NCBI GenBank assembly: GCA_964627045.1 | Contig: CAZVIK010000033.1 | Location: forward strand, 1 to 27,614 | Direction: 5' to 3' | DNA from: CAZVIK01 sp964627045 | GTDB taxonomy: Bacteria > Acidobacteriota > Terriglobia > Bryobacterales > Bryobacteraceae | DNA length: 27,614 bases | In this document: piece by piece, positions 15,029 to 22,894 of the stretch | How positions within the stretch are numbered: position 1 is the stretch's first letter | Layout: every line of letters starts with the position of its first letter | Program-made: the position numbers and the translations under genes | Notes under the pieces: generated by a model | The model's database searches: none | What the model saw: the letters and a program-made list of their open reading frames with translations, nothing else | What the model was told of the DNA's origin: nothing

Positions 15029-16246
15029 CTACCCCCGCTTGCCGGCTCGCGCCGGAGGTGCGGCGGCGGGCGCCCGGCCGGGCCATCCGCCCGGCACGCC
15101 CTTGACGGCCCGCGCCTTGCGGTAGTCGAACACCACGCTGGCAATCTTCTCGCCGACGACCTCGATGCGCTTCAGGTCTCGCGTCCCGACACCGAGTTCC
15201 TCGGCCAGCCTGAGGGTGCTGTCGGCGTACTCAAACGGCTTCGTCCCGCGATCGGCCATCGGGTCGAAGCCCATCACCGCCGCGCCCACCGCGTCCACAC
15301 ACACCGTATTCAGCCCGGCCACCAGCACGTGCGGCTTCACATGGTATTCGGGCCGGCCGCCCACCTCCCCGCCGGTCATCGACTCGATGCCGTCGATCAT
15401 CGCCAGGTGCACCGGACGCGCCGCCACCAGGTCGGCCACGCAACGCGGCACACGGTAGCCGCCCTCGCGCGGGCTGGAGGGGTCTTTCTCGGGAGGAGAA
15501 CTCTTGGAAGGCTGCCGCGTCCCGGCATGAATCGGATTGCGCCCGCCGCGCGGAATCAGGCCCGGCTCGTCCTCGCCCGCTCCGTCGCCGTAAATCGTGC
15601 AGGGCGTGATGCCGAAGCAGTTCTTCATCGACATGGTGACGCCCGCCGTGCGGTGTTCCTTCAGCTTGCCGATGGAGACGAAGACGTCGCAGTCGTAGTA
15701 GGAGTGGTTCAGGTCGAAGGCCGGAAACAGGTGGCCTCCGTTGGGCACCGGGAACCGGTGATACTGTTTGCCCCGCCCCAGGAAGTTGGTGTTCTCGAAC
15801 TCCAGCTTGGCGCGGCCCGCCGCACTGACGAAGTCGTTCGGCTCCCAGCCGGCCGAGATCATGTACTCTTCCAGCGGCTCGGCGGATTTCCAGGGGCTTT
15901 CGAGCAGCCGTATGCGCGTGGCGCCCGCCGCGGCCAGCAGTTGCACCGTCGCCCCGATGACATCCGGGTGCGTCCAGGTCGTATTCTGGATCGGCACAAA
16001 ACCGACCCTCACGTCGGGGTTGCCGGTGAGATTCAGCTTGATGGCGACGGTCTTGCCCTTCACCAGCCGCCCCAGGCCGCCAAGCTGGTCGAACATCTTC
16101 CGCAATACCGGTTGGACGCCCGCCCCGTAAGAGTCGCAGCGGGCTAGCGCCACGGGTGAGGTGGGCGCCGCCGCGCGCAGCGGTCTTGGGAGCAACGCCG
16201 CGCCTGCGGCGGCCCCGGCCGTCACCAGCAGATCTCGTCGTCTCAT
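15029..16246 (-). CDS. Tat-exported DUF362 domain protein
   Basis: This 405-residue protein has a Tat-like leader (MRRRDLLVTAGAAAGAALL, Ala-rich cleavage near 25) and a DUF362 core: VAIKLNLTG, a strand-helix unit ending RIRLLESPW, DVFVSIGKLKEH, VTMSMKNCFGI, and a late VDAVGAAVMGFDP. DUF362 proteins are of unknown function; some carry ferredoxin clusters, but no CxxCxxC motif is present here. A polar insertion (about residues 240-265, rich in Ser/Pro/Lys) interrupts the core, and the C-terminus is an Ala/Pro/Gly-rich tail. ATG 16246 overlaps the upstream stop as ATGA. It is the last gene of the Gfo/Idh/MocA set. Confidence 0.85.
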   Translation of the reverse strand: MRRRDLLVTAGAAAGAALLPRPLRAAAPTSPVALARCDSYGAGVQPVLRKMFDQLGGLGRLVKGKTVAIKLNLTGNPDVRVGFVPIQNTTWTHPDVIGATVQLLAAAGATRIRLLESPWKSAEPLEEYMISAGWEPNDFVSAAGRAKLEFENTNFLGRGKQYHRFPVPNGGHLFPAFDLNHSYYDCDVFVSIGKLKEHRTAGVTMSMKNCFGITPCTIYGDGAGEDEPGLIPRGGRNPIHAGTRQPSKSSPPEKDPSSPREGGYRVPRCVADLVAARPVHLAMIDGIESMTGGEVGGRPEYHVKPHVLVAGLNTVCVDAVGAAVMGFDPMADRGTKPFEYADSTLRLAEELGVGTRDLKRIEVVGEKIASVVFDYRKARAVKGVPGGWPGRAPAAAPPARAGKRG

Positions 16247-17547
16247 CCCTTCACCTCCAACGCCGCGTAGATGCTGAACGCAGGCAGCCGGTACTCCACG
16301 TTGCCCGCCTCAGTCACCGGAGCGAGCGGGGCTGGCTCCGCGCCCAGCGTGTGAAACGCCACCGAACTGTGCGGCTGCGCGATCCGCAGGCTGACGTCCG
16401 AGGTGCCCTCGCCGCCAGAGCGGGCGCCCGCGCCGAAGCTCACCAGTTGAATCAACCCGTCGTTGCCCCGGGGCGCGGTCGAGTAGTGGACCCAGTAGGA
16501 GGAACCGTTGAACATGCGTACCGGGTCGTAGCGCCGGCTCACCAGGTTGTGGACGTCGGCGGCCAGGAAGTAGGGATCCTCCCATTCGCGCTCCGCCGTG
16601 GCGATGGAGCCCTTCCCGAGCGCACGCAGTTGGTAGCCCGCCACCGGGCAATCGAGCCCGCGCTCACCGGCGAACGCCGCCCCCGCCTGCCGCGAGACGA
16701 TCAGCAACCCGCCGTCGCGCGCAAACGCGGTGAGCTTCGGCGCGATCTCCGCCGGCGGGGCGTCCGGGTCCAGCCATACCGCCGCGCGCAGGCCGCTGAG
16801 ATCCGCCGCGGCCAGCCGCGAGCGGTCCAGAATGCGATAGAGCAGATTGCGGCGCGCCGCCAGGTTCAGGAACTCGGTGCCCAGGAACTCGTTGTCCCCG
16901 GCGAAGGTGGAGATCGCTCCGACCGGTCCCTGGTGCTGGAAGCCGCGCCACGCCTTCCGCTTCTCGAAGAACGAGAGCGTCTCGAGAATGCTGCGCCACA
17001 ACTTGATCCCGCTGGCGCTGCCCGCGGCCACGGCGGCGGCCTGTTTGTCGTGCAGGAAAACGGGCCAGCGCGCGCCCGTAGCTGCGGCGTCTGCGATCGC
17101 GATGCGATAGGCGGTGTCGCTCGGCGGCGCTTCGTCCTTGGGCGGCTCAAACGCCAGCCAGATCTGTTTGGACGGAGCGCGAGCGGCGGCCAGCCGCGCC
17201 ACCCAGGAGTTCGAGTCGATCCAGGGCGCTCCCGTAGGCCCGGACTGCGCCTGATCGCCTCCCCCCGCCGGCGCCGCCTGGATGCGCGGCCACACCAGAC
17301 CGCTGACGGCGACGATGGGCGCCGGCGTCTCCCACTTGGCTTCCGCCAGCGGCGCAGCTCCCAGCGAGTTCCAATAGATCACCGACATCTTCGCCTTGCG
17401 GGCGGCCTCCGCAACGCTCCCGGCCGCGCCGGGCAGCAGCAGGCAGTTGATGGGACCGCCTTCGAGCAGGGCCACGTGCTGCGGATCTTTCCACGCGGCA
17501 GGCCAGCGAAAGGGCACAAGATCGGCCGGAGTAACGTCGGCAGCCAT
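16243..17547 (-). CDS. Conserved protein of unknown function, possible GATase-like fold
   Basis: I do not recognise this 434-residue protein. It has no evident signal peptide or membrane segment. The N-terminal half alternates strands and helices; residues about 240-310 (AAVWLDPDAPP, LTAFARDGGLLIVSR) look like the glutamine-amidotransferase-like module that occurs in beta-galactosidase trimerisation and ThuA-type proteins. The C-terminal part (SSYWVHYS, GLIQLVSFG, VSLRIA) reads as a beta-sandwich, like proteins acting on carbohydrates. It starts 26 bases after the oxidoreductase gene (GGGG-rich ribosome site) and is coupled to the DUF362 gene, suggesting one operon and a role in sugar metabolism. 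The fold call is tentative. Confidence 0.7.
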   Translation of the reverse strand: MAADVTPADLVPFRWPAAWKDPQHVALLEGGPINCLLLPGAAGSVAEAARKAKMSVIYWNSLGAAPLAEAKWETPAPIVAVSGLVWPRIQAAPAGGGDQAQSGPTGAPWIDSNSWVARLAAARAPSKQIWLAFEPPKDEAPPSDTAYRIAIADAAATGARWPVFLHDKQAAAVAAGSASGIKLWRSILETLSFFEKRKAWRGFQHQGPVGAISTFAGDNEFLGTEFLNLAARRNLLYRILDRSRLAAADLSGLRAAVWLDPDAPPAEIAPKLTAFARDGGLLIVSRQAGAAFAGERGLDCPVAGYQLRALGKGSIATAEREWEDPYFLAADVHNLVSRRYDPVRMFNGSSYWVHYSTAPRGNDGLIQLVSFGAGARSGGEGTSDVSLRIAQPHSSVAFHTLGAEPAPLAPVTEAGNVEYRLPAFSIYAALEVKG

Positions 17548-17573
17548 GGTTCCCCCCTTTCCTCAGTGTAAGG

Positions 17574-19019
17574 CTAGGAAAACTGCACCAGGTCCCACGG
17601 CTTGCGGTAGGCGCGCAGGTTGTACTTATTGGCCTCGGCGTCTCCCGCGAACGACCAGTTCTTCTCGTCCCACTTCAGCTTGCGGCCCGTCCAGTAGGCC
17701 ACGTTGCCCAGGACTCCGATGGCCGTGGCCCGAACGCCCACCTCGATGTTCGGGAACGGGTCTTTGCGGGCGCGGACGCAATCCACGAAGTTTTTGGTGT
17801 GAAGCGGCGTGGATTCGTCCTCGTTTATGTGCATCCGCTCGGGTCGAACGTTCGGCCGGCCCGTTGCGGCGCCGGGATCCCCACCGCGCTGCCCGCCCCC
17901 GCGCGCCATTCCCGGAGCGGGTTCGGGATACAGTTCCATCCCGATGCGATCCACAAACAGCGCGCCGTCGGTGCCGTAGAACGCCATGCCGTGCGGCCGG
18001 TCGTCCACTCCGCGGGCGCTGTAGTAGCGCATGCCGGCCGTCCTTCCTCCCAGGCCATGGCCGTTGTAGTTGCAGGCTTCGTAGCTGAGGATGTAGTTCG
18101 GGTATTCGAAGGTCGCCTGCTGCATGTCGAAGATGTCGCCCGCGTTGGACTTATTGAACCGCACCGCCGAGGACGACACCGCCGTGGGCATGGACTCGCC
18201 CATGATCTGGTGTACCGTGTCGAAGCGATGGTTGCCGTAGTCGGTGATGAGCCCGTTGGTGTAATCCATGAAGCTGCGGTAGCCCAGCCGGTTGCGGTTG
18301 AACTTCACAAACGGCGCGGGCCCGAGCCACGCGTCCCAGTTCAGGTCGGCCGGCGGGTCGCTATCGGGGACGTGTGGGTTCCCGTAGCCGATGCCCATAT
18401 AGTTCCACACTCGCACGAAATGGACCTCGCCGATTCTGCCGCCCTGGACGATGCGCGCCGCCTCTGCCATATGATCCGCCGAGCGGTGCTGCGTGCCCAC
18501 CTGCACGATGCGCTTGCTCTTGCGCACCGCGTCGATCATGGTCCTGGCCTCGCCGAGGCGGTAGAACACGGGCTTTTCCAGGTACACATCCTTGCCGGCC
18601 TCGCAGGCCAGGATCAGCATCGCCGCATGCCAATGGTCCTGGGTGGCGATGATGACGGCGTCCACCGTCTTATCGGCAAGCAATTTCCGGAAGTCGTCGT
18701 AGGTCTTGGCCTGCGGCGCCCACCGCTTGGCCGAGTCCATCCGGCTCCCGTAGCAGTCGCACAGCGCCATGATGTCCACATTGCGCGGCCCGGTCAACCG
18801 CGGGTCCATCTTCCCATCGTGGTAATTGGCCGGAGCCACGGCCTGGATATCCTCCGCCGTGCCCCGCATCAGCCGGGCGTCGAGCGACCCACGCCCTCCG
18901 CAGCCGATCAAACCGACGTTCAGCCGGTCGTTGGCTCCCAACACGCGGCTGGCGGACACGGCGGTCCATGTCGCCGCACCCGCGCCAACCGAATTCCTGA
19001 TGAATTCGCGTCTTTCCAT
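17574..19019 (-). CDS. Tat-exported Gfo/Idh/MocA family oxidoreductase
   Basis: A 481-residue NAD(P)-dependent sugar dehydrogenase-type protein. The leader MERREFIRNSVGAGAA contains a Tat-like RREFIR motif. The Rossmann domain follows (LNVGLIGCGGRG, about 33-44; EKP with Lys149, the family's catalytic lysine region), then the C-terminal alpha/beta domain with NGLITDYGNHRFD. A Gly/Pro-rich insertion sits late in the C-terminal domain (about 380-405). Exported members usually carry their own bound cofactor and oxidise or rearrange glycosides in the periplasm; the substrate here is unknown. ATG 19019 gives the Tat leader; the longer frame upstream has no ribosome site. First gene of a three-gene minus-strand set. 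Confidence 0.9.
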   Translation of the reverse strand: MERREFIRNSVGAGAATWTAVSASRVLGANDRLNVGLIGCGGRGSLDARLMRGTAEDIQAVAPANYHDGKMDPRLTGPRNVDIMALCDCYGSRMDSAKRWAPQAKTYDDFRKLLADKTVDAVIIATQDHWHAAMLILACEAGKDVYLEKPVFYRLGEARTMIDAVRKSKRIVQVGTQHRSADHMAEAARIVQGGRIGEVHFVRVWNYMGIGYGNPHVPDSDPPADLNWDAWLGPAPFVKFNRNRLGYRSFMDYTNGLITDYGNHRFDTVHQIMGESMPTAVSSSAVRFNKSNAGDIFDMQQATFEYPNYILSYEACNYNGHGLGGRTAGMRYYSARGVDDRPHGMAFYGTDGALFVDRIGMELYPEPAPGMARGGGQRGGDPGAATGRPNVRPERMHINEDESTPLHTKNFVDCVRARKDPFPNIEVGVRATAIGVLGNVAYWTGRKLKWDEKNWSFAGDAEANKYNLRAYRKPWDLVQFS

Positions 19020-19237
19020 GATCGCCCCCAACGCTATAAAACTCGACCGGCGCACCTGCCGCCCCGCGCCCCGGCCCATGAAAGTATATAACAGCAGCCC
19101 CAACGCCGGAGCGCGCCGGCAACACCCGGGAGAAGCCCCGGTGGAAAAGCAACCCCGCGCGGCCCCACGTTTCGGATCGCCCGCCGATCCAGTAGACTGG
19201 TTACCGGAAAGCCGCTGGCCGGGCCCGGAGAGCATCC

Positions 19238-19876
19238 ATGAGCAACCCAAAAGTCGGTTTCGTCACCTGCGTCCATCCGTTCTACGACCTGCCCGCGGTG
19301 GTGAAACACCGGGATGCCGCCGTCGCCGCGCTGGAGGCGGCGGGCTGCCAGGTGGTGGCCGCGCCCATCCCGCGTAACTCTCTGGAGGCTATGGACATAG
19401 CCGCGACGCTCCGGCGGGAGGACGTCGATGCCGTGCTGCTGTTCTTCTGCACCTGGGTGGCCGAGGACATCACCTTGGCGTTGGCGCGCGAAACCATGGA
19501 TCTGCCCATGCTGCTCTGGGCGCTGCCCTACCTGGACCGCGGCATCCCCATGCCCAGTCCCATGAGCGGGCTCACCACTACCGGCTCCAACATCCGCCGC
19601 CTGGGCAAGTCATTCGCCCACATGGTCGGACCGGTGACGCCTGCCAAGGTGGAACAGGCGGCCGAAACCCTTCGCGTGGCGGCGTTGGTCCGCCGGTTGC
19701 GCCGCGCCCGGTTCGGCGTCGTCGGCTACCCGTGCCCGGGCATGATGGATGTCGGCATCGACGAAGCCGATTTGCAGAAGGCGCTCGGCATTTCCACCGT
19801 CCACCTCGACCTGGACGCGTTGCTCAAGGCACACGAGTCCGCGTCCCAAAGCGAGGCGGCGGCGGTGGCCGGCTAA
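19238..19876 (+). CDS. L-fucose/arabinose isomerase-like protein, N-terminal half
   Basis: The 212-residue product matches the N-terminal domains of fucose-isomerase-like proteins: KVGFVTCVHPFYD, a Rossmann-like unit ending DAVLLFFCTWVAED, PMLLWALPYLDRG, and RFGVVGYPCPGMMDVGIDEADL. It ends at TAA 19874-19876, well before the metal-binding C-terminal domain, which lies just downstream in the same frame. A GAGAG lies upstream of the ATG. Alone it should not be an active isomerase because the C-terminal catalytic residues are missing. It is divergent from the Gfo/Idh/MocA gene (218 bases between starts). See the interruption entry for the whole locus. Confidence 0.8.
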   Translation: MSNPKVGFVTCVHPFYDLPAVVKHRDAAVAALEAAGCQVVAAPIPRNSLEAMDIAATLRREDVDAVLLFFCTWVAEDITLALARETMDLPMLLWALPYLDRGIPMPSPMSGLTTTGSNIRRLGKSFAHMVGPVTPAKVEQAAETLRVAALVRRLRRARFGVVGYPCPGMMDVGIDEADLQKALGISTVHLDLDALLKAHESASQSEAAAVAG

Positions 19877-19951
19877 TTGAACTAAAAAACCGGCGGCATC
19901 CGCGAAGGGACCGGGGAAAGCCTCACCGCCAACCTGCGCCTCTACGTCGGA

Positions 19952-20578
19952 ATGAAGGAACTGGTCGACAAACACAAGTTGGACGCCTACTGCGTGCGCT
20001 GCTGGCCGGAACTGCGGGACCACCACAAGATCACCATCTGCGCCACGCACGCGTTGATGGCTCGCGACGGCGTGCCTAATAGTTGCGAGGTCGATCTCCC
20101 CGCGCTGGTGACCACGTACATCCTAAGCCGTCTGGCGGGCGCTTCCGCCTTCAACTTTGATATCACCGGCTACCTCGAAGAGCACAACGCCATCCAGTTC
20201 GGCCATTGCGGCGCGGCAGACCCGGCCCTGGCCGGCGACTCGAATAGGGCCCTGCTGCGGGTCCACATGCGAACCGGCACCGGCGCCACCATCGAGTTCC
20301 CTTTTAAGGAGGGCGAGGTGACTCTGGCCAAGCTGGTGCGCCCCATTGACGGAAGGCTGAAGCTGTTCGTGGCCGCTGGCCGGGTGCTGCCGGTCAGCGA
20401 CGGCGTTCGCGGCAGCGTGGCGGCGGTCCGGCCGGATCCCTCGGCGGCGGCGTTCCTCGACGCGATCATGCGTACTCCGGTCGAACACCACATCGCCTTG
20501 GTCTACGGGGACTGGCGGTCCCAGTTGGCTCAGTTCTGCGAGTTCGCCGCTCTGGACTACCTCCCGCTGCGCAACTGA
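19952..20578 (+). CDS. L-fucose/arabinose isomerase-like protein, C-terminal half
   Basis: This frame carries the C-terminal domain of the same isomerase-like family: DAYCVRCWPELRD, THALMARDGVPNSCEVDLPALV (with the conserved Glu that binds metal), FNFDITGYLEEHN and FGHCGAADP, whose His is a usual metal ligand, then the antiparallel C-terminal part ending in DYLPLRN. ATG 19952 is the first available start, but it has only GGA directly before it and it cuts into sequence (GGIREGTGESL...) that reads like the normal linker, so independent translation is doubtful. Best seen as the second half of a split or disrupted gene. Confidence 0.7.
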   Translation: MKELVDKHKLDAYCVRCWPELRDHHKITICATHALMARDGVPNSCEVDLPALVTTYILSRLAGASAFNFDITGYLEEHNAIQFGHCGAADPALAGDSNRALLRVHMRTGTGATIEFPFKEGEVTLAKLVRPIDGRLKLFVAAGRVLPVSDGVRGSVAAVRPDPSAAAFLDAIMRTPVEHHIALVYGDWRSQLAQFCEFAALDYLPLRN

Positions 20579-20650
20579 CGCCCCTGTGCAGGCCTCCGGA
20601 AAGGTAGACTATTATCTAAGGTGGCCCACCAGGGTCAGAGAGGAGCATTC

Positions 20651-21811
20651 ATGACTCGTAGGGAAGTCCTTGCCGCGGCAGGCGCTGCTCCGGCTGTTTT
20701 GTCATCTTTGGCTTCATCCAACGCTCAAACAACGAGTTTTCCCCGGATGGGGGGAACTCCAACGGCCTTTTCCTGCAACCAACGCGCTGCCGGTGGGGGG
20801 TTCGGCGGCCCGGGCGGTGCACCTCCACGCCGCGCCGCTGAGGGCGGCGGTGCGCCGGGGGCCGCTCCCGGCGGACGTGGACCGGGCGGCGGCGCCGCGC
20901 CGGGACGTGCCCGAAGCTCGTTCGACATGGTGGCGCACTGCCAGAAGATGGGAATGGGCGGGGTTCAAACAAATCCGCCTTCCATCGAGCCGGCCGAGAT
21001 CAAGAAGTTCCGCGCGCGCATCGAATCGCTGGGCATGCACCTGGTCTGCGACCCCCGTATCCCCGCCGATGCCAGCGGCCTGGCCCAGTTCGAAGCCGAA
21101 GTCATCGCTTACAAAGAAGCCGGTGCGCACAGCTTCCATGCGGCCATGACCGGGCGGCGCTACGAGGATTTCGATGGTTATCAGCCCTGGCGCACCATGT
21201 TCGACCGCATCCAGAAGCAGGCCGAGCTGATCGAGCCGATCCTTCGCAAGCACCGCATGGCCCTGGGCTTCGAAAACCACAAGGGCTATCGCGCCGCCGA
21301 GCAGGCTGCCTGGTTGAAGCGCCTCGGCAGCGAGTGGGTGGGCGTGTGTCTCGACTTCGGCAACAACCTCTCGCTCTGCGAACACCCCATGGACACGGCA
21401 ACAACCTTGATGCCGTACGTCGTGAACGCACACATCAAGGACATGGCGATGGAGCCTTACGAAGACGGTTTCCTGCTGTCGGAGGTCGTGCTCGGCGAAG
21501 GCGTCGTCGATCTGAAGGCGATCGTCGAGATGTGCCGCAAGAAGGACCCCAAGATGCCCATCAATCTTGAGATGATCACGCGCGATCCGCTCAAGATCCC
21601 CATCTACACCGAGAAGTACTGGGCCACCTTCACCGGCGACAGCAGCATTCCGGCGCGCGACATCGCCAAGGTCGCCGAACTGATTCAGAAGCACCGCCCG
21701 AAGACGCCGCTCCCCCGGACTACGGGATTGAGTGCGGCCGACGCCGCGGCGCTCGAGGACCGCTACAACCTGGCCTGCGTGGATTACGGACGCAGGAACT
21801 TGCAGCTTTAA
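20651..21811 (+). CDS. Tat-exported sugar isomerase/epimerase, xylose-isomerase-like TIM barrel
   Basis: The 386-residue protein starts with a Tat-like leader (MTRREVLAAAGAAPAVLSSL, cleavage near SNAQ) and then a TIM barrel of the AP-endonuclease-2/xylose-isomerase class: MGMGGVQTNPP, ARIESLGMHLVCDP, MALGFENHKGY, VGVCLDFGNN, YVVNAHIKDMAMEP and INLEMITRDPL, with the Glu, Asp, His and Glu expected to bind a divalent metal. A 43-residue Gly/Ala/Pro/Arg-rich insert (about 46-88) follows the first strand. ATG 20651 has GGAG six bases upstream. Relatives act on keto-sugars or glycosides; the substrate is unknown. It heads the operon running to the E1 gene. A TATTAT at 20610-20615 may be its -10 box. 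Confidence 0.88.
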   Translation: MTRREVLAAAGAAPAVLSSLASSNAQTTSFPRMGGTPTAFSCNQRAAGGGFGGPGGAPPRRAAEGGGAPGAAPGGRGPGGGAAPGRARSSFDMVAHCQKMGMGGVQTNPPSIEPAEIKKFRARIESLGMHLVCDPRIPADASGLAQFEAEVIAYKEAGAHSFHAAMTGRRYEDFDGYQPWRTMFDRIQKQAELIEPILRKHRMALGFENHKGYRAAEQAAWLKRLGSEWVGVCLDFGNNLSLCEHPMDTATTLMPYVVNAHIKDMAMEPYEDGFLLSEVVLGEGVVDLKAIVEMCRKKDPKMPINLEMITRDPLKIPIYTEKYWATFTGDSSIPARDIAKVAELIQKHRPKTPLPRTTGLSAADAAALEDRYNLACVDYGRRNLQL

Positions 21812-21835
21812 GGTTTTTATAGGAGGACTACATAG

Positions 21836-22870
21836 ATGCATCACGATACATATCTTCGCTGGGCCATCACCAACACCAAGACCACCTGGTGGCACGATTC
21901 GGCCGATGTCGACGAATTGAACTACGCGCTCGAGCACGGCTGCGTCGGCGTGACCTGTAACCCGTATCTTTCCAACCTGGCGATCGCCAAGAGCCGGCCC
22001 AAGGGCGATCCCGAAATCGAAGCCGTCATCGCCAAGGGGCTCCCCGCCGAGCAGAAGGCCGAAGCGCTCATGCAGATTGCCGTCCAGCGCTGCGCCAAGC
22101 TCCTGATGCCCGAATTTGAGAAGTCCGGCGGCCAGACCGGTTACGTCTGCGCGCAGGTCAACCCGTCTCGCACCGGCGACCGGGAAGCCATGCTGGCCAT
22201 GGCGCGGCGCTTCCACGCCTGGGCGCCGAACATCACCGTGAAGTTGCCCGGCACCGACGCCGGCATCGACGTCGAGGAAGAGTGCATCGCCGAGGGCATC
22301 TCGACCACCATTACTGTGAGCTTCACGGTTCCCCAGGTGCTCGCGGCCGCCGAGCGGCACCGCAAGGGTCTCGCGCGGGCCAAGGCCGCCGGCAAGCCGC
22401 AGGTCAAGTGCTTCCCCGTCATCATGATCGGGCGCTTGGACGATTACCTTCGCGAAGTCGCGCAGGACACCGCCGCCAACGTCACCGAGTCCGACATCCG
22501 CTGGGCCGGCCTGGCCTGCACCAAGCGCGCCTACGAGATCTACAAAAAGGAAGGCTACACGGCCGAACTCCTGGTCGCGGCGCTGCGCGGGCCGTATCAC
22601 ATGACCGAACTGGCCGGCGGCGAGATGATCATGTCGATCGCGCCCGGCCCGCAGGCCTGGTTCATCAAGGACAGCCAGCCCAAGGAGCCGGGCATCGACC
22701 GCCCGATCCCGGCCGACGCTTTGCAACGGCTCCAGAAGATGCCCGAGTTCGTGAAAGCCTATGAGCCGGACGGCATGTCGCCGAAGGACTTCATCGGCTA
22801 CGGCGTCACTCAGCGGACTCTGTCCTTCTTCGTCGAAACCGGCTGGAAGCTACTGGAGAGCTACAAGTAG
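21836..22870 (+). CDS. Transaldolase-family protein
   Basis: The 344-residue (beta/alpha)8 aldolase has the Schiff-base Lys136 in ITVKLPGT, Asp21 in DSADVDEL, and Asn42 in GVTCNP, equivalent by eye to Lys132, Asp17 and Asn35 of E. coli transaldolase B. The place of catalytic Glu96 appears to be Gln107 (CAQVNPSR), as in fructose-6-phosphate aldolase. It should transfer or release a dihydroxyacetone unit from a ketose (phosphate). There is no signal peptide, so it is cytoplasmic. A good GGAGG (21822-21826) lies nine bases before ATG. It sits 24 bases after the TIM-barrel gene and 24 bases before the E2 gene, so it is in the same operon. True substrate unknown. Confidence 0.88.
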   Translation: MHHDTYLRWAITNTKTTWWHDSADVDELNYALEHGCVGVTCNPYLSNLAIAKSRPKGDPEIEAVIAKGLPAEQKAEALMQIAVQRCAKLLMPEFEKSGGQTGYVCAQVNPSRTGDREAMLAMARRFHAWAPNITVKLPGTDAGIDVEEECIAEGISTTITVSFTVPQVLAAAERHRKGLARAKAAGKPQVKCFPVIMIGRLDDYLREVAQDTAANVTESDIRWAGLACTKRAYEIYKKEGYTAELLVAALRGPYHMTELAGGEMIMSIAPGPQAWFIKDSQPKEPGIDRPIPADALQRLQKMPEFVKAYEPDGMSPKDFIGYGVTQRTLSFFVETGWKLLESYK

Positions 22871-22894
22871 TCCGCCCGGAAGGACCACATTCCG

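Larger units (their letters stand above)
19238..20578 (+). pseudogene. Fucose-isomerase-like gene interrupted by two in-frame TAA codons
   Basis: Both halves lie in one reading frame (447 codons in all) and together match the usual length of the family, but TAA at 19874-19876 and TAA at 19883-19885 break it. The surrounding bases 19874-19889 are strikingly AT-rich. In the alternative frame the same bases read LIELKN without a stop, so a lost base near 19873 plus a gained base in the A6 run (19884-19889) would explain both stops and restore the frame. A sequencing or assembly error is possible. Confidence 0.65.

Noticed and set aside
19020..19237. TATACT (minus strand, 19083-19088) and TAGACT (plus strand, 19193-19198) as divergent promoters.
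   Set aside because: Neither has a convincing -35 box at the right distance; promoters must lie in this gap but I cannot place them.
19884..19890. A AAA AAC, a classical slippery heptamer for -1 frameshifting, at the break in the fucose-isomerase-like gene.
   Set aside because: The heptamer is phased to the LIELKN frame, and a -1 slip from there enters the third frame rather than the frame shared by both halves of the gene, so it cannot rejoin them.
20714..22726. A 670-codon minus-strand open frame opposite the TIM-barrel and transaldolase genes.
   Set aside because: It spans two well-supported genes on the other strand and shows only shadow composition with no motif.
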